From NCBI GenBank assembly GCA_030152225.1, contig JASLHL010000040.1, forward strand, positions 1 to 10,724: a DNA stretch of 10,724 nt, written 5' to 3'. How positions within the stretch are numbered: position 1 is the stretch's first letter; every line of letters begins with the position of its first letter. This document shows, piece after piece, positions 1 to 5,380 of this stretch. The DNA is from Flavobacterium sp. Lineage in GTDB: Bacteria > Bacteroidota > Bacteroidia > Flavobacteriales > Flavobacteriaceae. Made by a program: the position numbers and the translations under genes. The notes beneath the pieces were generated by a model. It was given only the letters and a program-made list of their open reading frames with translations. It did no database searches and was not told the origin of the DNA.

Positions 1-81
1 AGTGGTAAGTGGTGAGTGGTAAGTGGTGAGTGGTAAGTGGTGAGTGGTGAGTTACTGATGAATGGTGAATGGTGAGTGATG
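1..81. repeat. 7-base tandem repeat array, AGTGGTR type
   Basis: Seven consecutive copies of AGTGGTA or AGTGGTG fill positions 1-49. In the first six copies the last base alternates A/G, so the array also reads as a 14-base unit repeated three times. After a broken stretch (50-60) come two copies of AATGGTG (61-74) and one diverged copy AGTGATG (75-81). The array begins at the window edge, so its full length is unknown. No gene is seen in it. Seven is not a multiple of three, so copy-number change would shift the frame of any gene reading through from the left. Function unknown. Confidence 0.9.
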
Positions 82-87
82 GTAAGC

Positions 88-129
88 TTTCCCATTTCCC
101 TTTTCCCTTCTCCCTTCTCCCTTTTCCAA
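88..129. repeat. Second 7-base array, pyrimidine-rich TTTCCCT type
   Basis: Six consecutive heptamers run TTTCCCA, TTTCCCT, TTTCCCT, TCTCCCT, TCTCCCT, TTTCCAA. The plus strand is all C and T from 95 to 127, followed by nine A (128-136). The period matches the AGTGGTR array six bases to the left although the unit differs. An uninterrupted polypyrimidine tract of this kind can adopt unusual DNA structure, but nothing here shows that it does. Confidence 0.8.
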
Positions 130-387
130 AAAAAAAGACCTTGTTAAAAAAAAGAGGATATCACAGGTGTTGGTCCAACTACATAAATAAAAAGGCTACT
201 GGTTTCGTAAATAAGATAGCTTACGGTAAAAATGAGAACTCTAGTTCGATAACTTCTCAGAATTTAACCTCGAGCTATTGTGACAATGAATAATTTGACT
301 TATCTTGCTCGTTCGGTATTGAACTAATTTATATATACCTCTAACTTTCTATAAGTTACCTATAGCGTAATTATTAATTCACAGTAT
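130..387. other. Intergenic, no gene recognised
   Basis: This AT-rich stretch holds no reading frame that resembles a protein. Small palindromes can be seen: ATTGTGACAAT at 277-287, and TAACTT/AAGTTA with a 5-base loop at 342-358. Neither is placed next to a gene start. I found no good TAnnTTTG promoter motif on the plus strand here. It could hold a small RNA ending at the hairpin at 388-426, or be decayed intergenic DNA. Confidence 0.5.
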
Positions 388-426
388 AAAAGGCAAGTAA
401 ACAAAGGCGTTTACTTGCCTTTTTTT
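388..426 (+). terminator. Strong intrinsic terminator, possibly bidirectional
   Basis: A perfect 15-bp stem (388-402 with 409-423) and a 6-base loop AAAGGC are followed on the plus strand by a run of seven T (420-426, partly in the stem). On the minus strand only four T follow the stem, so plus-strand termination looks better. No plus-strand gene lies in front of it inside the window. It may end a transcript entering from the left or an unannotated small RNA, and it may also stop waaA transcripts about 130 bases after the waaA stop codon. Confidence 0.85.
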
Positions 427-442
427 ATGAGATTCCACAGTT

Positions 443-520
443 TAGACTCGATCTTTTATGAGGTTATCAACAATTTTAATTCTTATTTATTTTTAGATTG
501 TTAATAACTTTTTTAGTCTA
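443..520. repeat. Imperfect inverted repeat downstream of waaA
   Basis: The inner arms at 463-474 (GTTATCAACAAT) and 497-508 (ATTGTTAATAAC) pair at 11 of 12 positions around a 22-base AT-rich loop. Short outer arms TAGACT (443-448) and AGTCTA (515-520) also pair, leaving unpaired bases between the two stems. Six T follow the inner arm on the plus strand (509-514). It could be an RNA structure in the waaA 3' untranslated region or a weak terminator. In DNA this AT-rich it could partly be chance. Confidence 0.5.
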
Positions 521-556
521 GTATGTTGTTTATTTTGTTTTGTAAAGTGCTTTATA

Positions 557-1801
557 TTAATTAAATACATTTGATATAATCTTTGTGGTTGCAGCTTTAT
601 TAGCTAGAATAAAGGTCGAACTCACCTGACTTAATTCACAACGTAAAGCTTCGTTTGTTAATAACTTTGATAAATTGTTAATAAAGTCAGTCTCATTGTT
701 AATAACTATACAGCTACCTAGCTGGATCAAGTCTTTGGCTTCCTGAAATTTCTTGTAATTCGGGCCAATGAGTATGGGAACACCAAACGTTGCAGCTTCC
801 AAAATATTGTGTATTCCCGCACCAAATCCTCCACCAACGTAAGCAATACTCGCATAACTATAGGCCTTGGTCAATAAGCTATAAGCGTCAATAATGTACA
901 CTTGTACCTCGGATAAGTCGGTGTTAGCTGCTGTGTATTGGGAGTGGAGTTGCTTGGGTTTTTTTATCGATTCGTATAGTTGGTTGATTTGCTCTGGTTT
1001 TATGTTGTGAGGAGCAAAGACAACTTTTAATTCTTGATCTGTCGTTTGATTGATGTAGTCCACAATGATTTTTTCATCTTGTGGCCAAGAACTTCCGACT
1101 ACAAGGGTTTGTTTTGTTTTTCCATGGGTTAATTCTTCTAAAAAACAAAGTGTATTGTCTTGTTCTAAAATCTGACTTACACGGTCAAAGCGCGTATCTC
1201 CTACTACTTCGCTATTGTTTAATTGTAATGTGGCAAGTAATTGTTGGGATTGTGGGTTTTGAACAAAGAAATAAGTAAAAGCTGTTAATGCTTTTCTGTA
1301 AAATCCACCGTACCATTTAAAAAAGACTTGATCAGGCCTGAATATCCCTGAAACCAAATAGGTCTCAATGGCCTGTTTTTTTAGCTGATCAAGGTAATTA
1401 GGCCAATATTCATACTTGACAAAAAACACTTTTTCTGGATGAGCTAGTTTTAAAAAAGTTTTTGCATTTTGTTTGGTATCCATTGGAAGATACAGGGTAG
1501 CGTCCGCCAAAGAATTGTTTTTCTTTACTTCATAACCTGAAGGAGAAAAAAAGGTAAGTACAATTTTGTGTGAGGGGAATCGTTGTTTTAAGGCTTCCAT
1601 AATAGGAAGACCTTGTTCGTATTCTCCTAAAGAGGCTACGTGAATCCAAAATACCCGATCGGTTGGTTGAATTTTTTGCTGTAAAATGGAAAAAGACCTT
1701 TTACGGCCCTGAACAAATAACTTAATCTTAGCATGGAATAAAGCAACTAGGGGTAAGATAGCCGTAGCGATATGAATAAGTAGATTGTAAAGAAATAGCA
1801 T
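557..1801 (-). CDS. waaA: 3-deoxy-D-manno-octulosonic acid (Kdo) transferase WaaA/KdtA
   Basis: This 414-residue protein transfers Kdo from CMP-Kdo to the lipid A precursor, the first step of lipopolysaccharide inner-core assembly, at the cytoplasmic face of the inner membrane. A hydrophobic N-terminal anchor spans about residues 3-23. The N-terminal glycosyltransferase half carries HVASLGE (54-60), whose final Glu60 corresponds to the family's catalytic base. The C-terminal half has GDTRFDRV (201-208), VVGSSWPQDE (234-243) and the donor-site stretch from GGGFG (323-327) through GIHN (329-332), EAATFGVPI (335-343) and GPNYKKFQEA (346-355). Length fits the family (E. coli about 425). The start is ATG, directly before the anchor helix. 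It stands alone and is divergent from the sugar aminotransferase gene. No exact Bacteroidota promoter motif was found upstream; the nearest is a one-mismatch TAATTTCG on the minus strand (1827-1820). How many Kdo units are added cannot be told from sequence. Confidence 0.96.
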   Translation of the reverse strand: MLFLYNLLIHIATAILPLVALFHAKIKLFVQGRKRSFSILQQKIQPTDRVFWIHVASLGEYEQGLPIMEALKQRFPSHKIVLTFFSPSGYEVKKNNSLADATLYLPMDTKQNAKTFLKLAHPEKVFFVKYEYWPNYLDQLKKQAIETYLVSGIFRPDQVFFKWYGGFYRKALTAFTYFFVQNPQSQQLLATLQLNNSEVVGDTRFDRVSQILEQDNTLCFLEELTHGKTKQTLVVGSSWPQDEKIIVDYINQTTDQELKVVFAPHNIKPEQINQLYESIKKPKQLHSQYTAANTDLSEVQVYIIDAYSLLTKAYSYASIAYVGGGFGAGIHNILEAATFGVPILIGPNYKKFQEAKDLIQLGSCIVINNETDFINNLSKLLTNEALRCELSQVSSTFILANKAATTKIISNVFN

Positions 1802-1852
1802 ATAGAATAGTTTATCTAGCGAAATTACGTTTCTTTTAGTAAAGAAAAGGTT

Positions 1853-1879
1853 TTTGAAGTAAAGAAATTAGTATTTTTG
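1853..1879 (+). promoter_or_regulatory. Probable promoter of the DegT-family aminotransferase
   Basis: TATTTTTG at 1872-1879 matches the Bacteroidota -7 element TAnnTTTG, and TTTG at 1853-1856 could be the -33 element. The spacer is 15 bases, shorter than the usual 17-23, so the upstream half is uncertain. Transcription would begin near 1886 and give a leader of about 80 bases before the ATG at 1964. Confidence 0.5.
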
Positions 1880-1963
1880 TGGTTGTAAAACATATCGATA
1901 TTCAAGTTGTTTTGCTCTAAAATTGAGAAGAGCAGATGACTTAGATATACTAAATCCAAGGCG

Positions 1964-3094
1964 ATGAAACAAATTCAAATGGTTGACTTGAAAAGTCAAT
2001 ATGAAGGAATTAAAGAAGAAGTAAATCAATCGTTCCAAGAAGTGTTAGAGACTTCGGCCTTTATTAATGGCCCACAAGTGCACACTTTTCAAGCGAATTT
2101 AGAGCAGTATTTAGGAGTGAAGCACGTTATTCCTTGTGCAAATGGAACAGATGCATTGCAAATTGCGATGATGGGACTAGGGTTACAACCTGGTGATGAG
2201 GTTATTACGGCTGATTTTACTTTTGCTGCTACAGTTGAGGTAATTGCGTTATTACAATTAACACCAGTATTAGTTGATGTTTGCCCAGATAGTTTGAATA
2301 TCTCAGTAGAAGCAATTAAAAAGGCAATTACACCTAAAACAAAAGCGATTGTTCCTGTACATTTATTTGGGCAAGTAGCGAATATGGAAGCCATCATGAA
2401 TATTGCTGCAGAACACAATTTATATGTAATTGAAGATAATGCACAGGGTATTGGTGCTAGCTATACGTTTTCAGATGGCAGAAAAGTAAAAACGGGAGGA
2501 ATTGCTCACGTTGGAGCAACGTCTTTCTTTCCGTCTAAAAACTTAGGTTGCTATGGAGATGGGGGAGCTATTTTTACGAATGACGATGATTTAGCTCATA
2601 TTATTCGCGGAATTGTGAACCACGGCATGTACGAGCGTTACCACCACGATGTAGTAGGGGTTAACTCGCGTTTAGATAGCTTACAAGCAGCAGTATTAAA
2701 TGCAAAATTACCGCGTTTAGATCAGTATAATAAAGCAAGAAGAACTGCAGCAATGCAGTACTCTGAAGCGTTGGCTAATCATCCTAATGTAATTACGCCA
2801 AAAGTAGAAGGAGATGCAGATAGTCACGTGTTCCATCAATATACATTGCGTATTGTCAATGCAGATCGCAATGCGTTAATGGCGCACTTACAGGCCAAAG
2901 GAATTCCTTGTGCTATTTATTATCCAATTCCGTTACACAATCAAAAGGCGTACTTAGATCCTCGTTATAAAGAGGAGGATTTTCCAATTACCAATCAATT
3001 GGTAAAAGAAGTATTGTCTTTGCCGATGCACTCGGAATTAGAGGAAGATCAAATTAAATTTATCACAGACGAGATTAAAGCGTTTTTAGCTTAA
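1964..3094 (+). CDS. DegT/DnrJ/EryC1/StrS-family PLP-dependent sugar aminotransferase
   Basis: This 376-residue cytoplasmic aminotransferase has the fold-type I layout of nucleotide-sugar aminotransferases such as WbpE, WecE and ArnB. It should move an amino group, usually from glutamate, onto a keto sugar attached to a nucleotide. Visible landmarks are the substrate-side N terminus MVDLKSQY (6-13), the phosphate-binding CANGTDAL (58-65), DFTFAAT (84-90), EDNAQGIGA (157-165; Asp158 contacts the pyridine nitrogen), and SFFPSKNLGCYGDGG (187-201) with the PLP lysine at Lys192. NSRLDSLQAA (234-243) follows, then a C-terminal substrate region with YYPIPLHNQ (319-327). All expected catalytic residues are present. 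The 3-oxo-glucuronate aminotransferase WbpE is the closest type I recognise by motif, but the sugar substrate cannot be assigned. It is a single gene, divergent from waaA and closed by a terminator 18 bases after its stop. Having waaA next door fits a role in surface polysaccharide. Confidence 0.93.
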   Translation: MKQIQMVDLKSQYEGIKEEVNQSFQEVLETSAFINGPQVHTFQANLEQYLGVKHVIPCANGTDALQIAMMGLGLQPGDEVITADFTFAATVEVIALLQLTPVLVDVCPDSLNISVEAIKKAITPKTKAIVPVHLFGQVANMEAIMNIAAEHNLYVIEDNAQGIGASYTFSDGRKVKTGGIAHVGATSFFPSKNLGCYGDGGAIFTNDDDLAHIIRGIVNHGMYERYHHDVVGVNSRLDSLQAAVLNAKLPRLDQYNKARRTAAMQYSEALANHPNVITPKVEGDADSHVFHQYTLRIVNADRNALMAHLQAKGIPCAIYYPIPLHNQKAYLDPRYKEEDFPITNQLVKEVLSLPMHSELEEDQIKFITDEIKAFLA

Positions 3095-3112
3095 TTTCTC
3101 CTTACCTGATAT

Positions 3113-3143
3113 AAAAAAGCCTTGAGTAATCAAGGCTTTTTTT
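3113..3143. terminator. Bidirectional intrinsic terminator between convergent genes
   Basis: A 13-bp stem (3113-3125 with 3130-3142) and a GTAA loop have the core AGCCTTGA/TCAAGGCT. It is flanked by A on the left and T on the right, so both strands see a GC-containing hairpin followed by a T run. It lies between the aminotransferase stop (3094) and the exporter stop (3147), and would serve both. Confidence 0.92.
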
Positions 3144-3146
3144 AGT

Positions 3147-4328
3147 TTATATTCTTTTGGTAGTTGTATTGATTAGTAAGGAACACAAGGCACAGGCGGC
3201 CAAGGATAGGGCGACGATATACATGGATCCGTCGTTTAAAGTGTTTAGCAATACAGAAGTAACAAAAGTAAAGGCTAATTGGGAGGCGCCGAATAGGGCA
3301 GAAGCAATTCCTGATTCCGCTTTAAAAGGCGAAAGTGCTAATGTTGTAGCGGTGGGGAAAAGCATACCTAATGGCAGTACAAAAAAGAACAGAGGAACCA
3401 GTTGATAGTAGATAGAGGCTTCTATCAAAATGAACCCCAATAAGGTAAGAGCAGCAATTACTTGAATGCTTGTACCTAAGGTGATGATTTGCTTAGGCTC
3501 TAGGCGTTTTCTCAAAAAAGAGGAGGTAAGGAATGATCCTAGCATTAATCCGCAGGAATTCACCATAAAAACGACGCTAAAGGCACTGCTGCTTAATCCA
3601 CCTACTTTCATGACAAGAACGGGTGAATTGGAAATGTAAAGCATCAAGCAGCTGAAGGCAATACTTCCAATTAGGGTATAGGTAATGAAGGTTTTATTTT
3701 TAAATAGCCTCAGGTAGTTCTGAATAATTGACTTGACTTCCAAAGTAGGCAATCGATTAGAAAAATCTTCTTTTAAAAAGGTAAAGGTCATGGCAATACT
3801 GAATAGGGCAAATAGTCCCATGGCGGTAAAAATATGCGGCCAATCAAAGTATTTCAATACGGCATTACCGAGTATAGGAGCAACAATAGGAGCAACTCCT
3901 CCTACGAGTGCCAAGATGCTGAATATTTTTAGCGTTTTATCTTTGTCAAATCGCTTGTTGACAATAGAACGTGCAATCACAAGTCCACCGCTACTTCCAA
4001 AGGCTTGTAAAAAGCGATAGGCCCACATCATTTTGATGTCCGTAACATAGAGACAAGCAAAAGACGTTAGAATAAAGATACTCAAGGATAGGATAATTGG
4101 TTTTTTGGCTCCGTATTTATCCGAGATAGGCCCCCAAAAGAGTTGACCTACAGCTAAGCCACCTAAGAAGGTTGACAAAGATACTTGAACATAGCTAACA
4201 TCAGTTTGTAGGTCTGCAGCTATTTTGGTAAAAGCAGGTAAATACATATCAATGGCTAGAGGACCTAATGCGGTAAGACTCGCCAAAGTAAAGATTAAAA
4301 CCCACTCTTGAAGTGATAATTTATCCAC
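3147..4328 (-). CDS. MFS exporter, Bcr/CflA-type drug:H+ antiporter
   Basis: This 393-residue inner-membrane protein with about 12 predicted helices belongs to the major facilitator superfamily. The first helix carries ALGPLAIDMYLPAF (20-33), typical of Bcr/CflA bicyclomycin/multidrug exporters. The loop after helix 2 has the MFS motif A, GPISDKYGAKKPI (66-78). Helix 4 carries a motif B-like RFLQAFG (105-111), and helix 5 has a glycine/proline-rich antiporter motif C-like stretch (about 143-154). It probably exports small molecules using the proton gradient; the substrate is unknown. The start is GTG at 4328: the first hydrophobic segment begins at residue 10, the next in-frame ATG (residue 28) lies inside helix 1, and I see no in-frame ATG just upstream. 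The start codon is 19 bases after the hairpin that ends fabD, and no clear promoter fits between them. Confidence 0.93.
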   Translation of the reverse strand: MDKLSLQEWVLIFTLASLTALGPLAIDMYLPAFTKIAADLQTDVSYVQVSLSTFLGGLAVGQLFWGPISDKYGAKKPIILSLSIFILTSFACLYVTDIKMMWAYRFLQAFGSSGGLVIARSIVNKRFDKDKTLKIFSILALVGGVAPIVAPILGNAVLKYFDWPHIFTAMGLFALFSIAMTFTFLKEDFSNRLPTLEVKSIIQNYLRLFKNKTFITYTLIGSIAFSCLMLYISNSPVLVMKVGGLSSSAFSVVFMVNSCGLMLGSFLTSSFLRKRLEPKQIITLGTSIQVIAALTLLGFILIEASIYYQLVPLFFFVLPLGMLFPTATTLALSPFKAESGIASALFGASQLAFTFVTSVLLNTLNDGSMYIVALSLAACALCSLLINTTTKRI

Positions 4329-4346
4329 AGTTTTAAAGAAAATAGA

Positions 4347-4377
4347 AAATCCTTGATGTTTTTGGGATCAAGGATTT
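4347..4377 (-). terminator. Intrinsic terminator of fabD, or attenuator in front of the exporter
   Basis: A perfect 11-bp stem (AAATCCTTGAT at 4347-4357 with ATCAAGGATTT at 4367-4377) has a 9-base loop. On the minus strand it is followed by a T-rich tract (ATTTTCTATTTTC). It begins 24 bases after the fabD stop and ends 19 bases before the exporter's GTG start. It therefore separates two codirectional genes and could set how much fabD transcription continues into the exporter. Confidence 0.8.
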
Positions 4378-4400
4378 CGTTATATTGTTGTTGATTTTTT

Positions 4401-5273
4401 TTAGATATTGAATGTTTCAGCGTCTTTATCAATCTTTTTGATTAAGCCTGTTAACACTTTTCCAGGACCTACTTCAGTAAAGTTAGTAGCTCCGTCTGCA
4501 ATCATTTGCTGTATGGATTGTGTCCATTTCACTGGTGCAGTTAATTGAACAATTAAGTTCTTCTTAATAACCTCTGGGTCACTTACTGCAGTAGCAGGTA
4601 CATTTTGATAAATGGGACATGTTGGTTGATTAAAGGTAGTTGCTTCGATTGCTGCAGCCAATTCTGTTCGAGCAGGTTCCATCATAGGAGAGTGGAAACC
4701 ACCACCTACAGGAAGCAATAACGCTCTTTTGGCTCCTACTTCTTTTAATTTTTCACAAGCTTGTTCAACAGCTCCAGTTTCTCCTGAAATTACTAATTGA
4801 CCTGGACAGTTATAGTTTGCAGCGACTACAACACCGTCAATTTCATTGCATACTTGTTCTACGATTGCATCTTCTAATCCTAACACAGCTGCCATGGTAG
4901 AAGGAGTAATTTCGCATGCTTTTTGCATGGCCATCGCACGTTGAGATACTAAACGCAAGGCGTCTTCAAATGCTAAAGTACCATTGGCAACTAAAGCAGA
5001 AAATTCACCTAATGAATGTCCAGCAACCATCTCTGGCTTAAAGTTTTCGATTGTTTTTGCCAAAATCACTGAATGTAAAAATACAGCAGGTTGCGTCACT
5101 TTGGTTTCTTTTAATTGTTCTGCAGTTCCTTCAAACATAATAGTTGTAATATCGAAACCAAGAATGTTATTCGCTTGATCGAATAACTCTTTTGCAATTG
5201 CTGAACTTTCGTATAAATCTTTACCCATTCCAGTGAACTGAGCACCTTGACCAGGGAAAACGTATGCTTTCAT
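4401..5273 (-). CDS. fabD: Malonyl-CoA:ACP transacylase FabD
   Basis: This 290-residue cytoplasmic enzyme moves malonyl groups from CoA to acyl carrier protein, supplying the extender unit for type II fatty-acid synthesis. The hallmark motifs are present: PGQGAQ (7-12) at the N terminus; GHSLGE (85-90) with nucleophile Ser87; QRAMAMQ (111-117) with Arg112, which binds the malonyl carboxylate; GGGFHSPMM (190-198) with catalytic His194; and a C-terminal EVGPGKVLTGL (267-277). Length is slightly short of E. coli FabD (309) but normal for the family. The ATG start leads straight into the first beta strand. It has its own -7 promoter element upstream and terminators on both sides, so it looks monocistronic and apart from other fab genes, with possible readthrough into the exporter. 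Confidence 0.97.
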   Translation of the reverse strand: MKAYVFPGQGAQFTGMGKDLYESSAIAKELFDQANNILGFDITTIMFEGTAEQLKETKVTQPAVFLHSVILAKTIENFKPEMVAGHSLGEFSALVANGTLAFEDALRLVSQRAMAMQKACEITPSTMAAVLGLEDAIVEQVCNEIDGVVVAANYNCPGQLVISGETGAVEQACEKLKEVGAKRALLLPVGGGFHSPMMEPARTELAAAIEATTFNQPTCPIYQNVPATAVSDPEVIKKNLIVQLTAPVKWTQSIQQMIADGATNFTEVGPGKVLTGLIKKIDKDAETFNI

Positions 5274-5302
5274 AAGTTTAGTATTAAAATATAGATTCGA
5301 GG

Positions 5303-5310
5303 CAAAAATA
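5303..5310 (-). promoter_or_regulatory. Promoter -7 element of fabD
   Basis: On the minus strand this reads TATTTTTG, an exact match to TAnnTTTG, 30 bases upstream of the fabD ATG. It implies a leader of about 20 bases. The -33 element is poor: around 5331-5333 the minus strand reads TCG rather than TTG. The site lies between the preceding terminator and fabD, where a promoter is expected. Confidence 0.55.
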
Positions 5311-5341
5311 AGGTATTTTTCTCAGTTAAACGAAAAGGAAT

Positions 5342-5372
5342 AAAAAAAGCCATCTGAAGATAGATGGCTTTT
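5342..5372 (-). terminator. Intrinsic terminator of the PpiD/SurA-like gene
   Basis: An 11-bp stem (5345-5355 with 5362-5372, core AGCCATCT/AGATGGCT) and a 6-base loop GAAGAT are followed on the minus strand by seven T. It starts 9 bases after the parvulin stop codon and isolates that gene from fabD. Confidence 0.9.
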
Positions 5373-5380
5373 GATATGAT

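Noticed and set aside
1..81. CRISPR-like array
   Set aside because: The repeats are 7 bases with no spacers and no cas gene is present, so this is a simple tandem repeat.
69..293. 74-codon plus-strand open frame in the left intergenic region
   Set aside because: It starts inside the heptamer arrays, its first third is just translated repeat (Phe/Pro/Leu runs), the rest looks like no protein, and there is no promoter motif in front.
429..556. Replication origin, because of AT richness and a near DnaA box (TTATCAACA)
   Set aside because: It has one mismatch to the box, no cluster of boxes, and no dnaA, dnaN or parA/parB gene nearby.
2089..2418. 109-codon minus-strand frame inside the aminotransferase gene
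   Set aside because: It is antisense to a well-conserved gene, has no promoter or family resemblance, and its composition follows the codon use of the opposite strand. Other antisense frames in waaA, fabD, the exporter, the parvulin, the barrel and coaX are rejected for the same reason.
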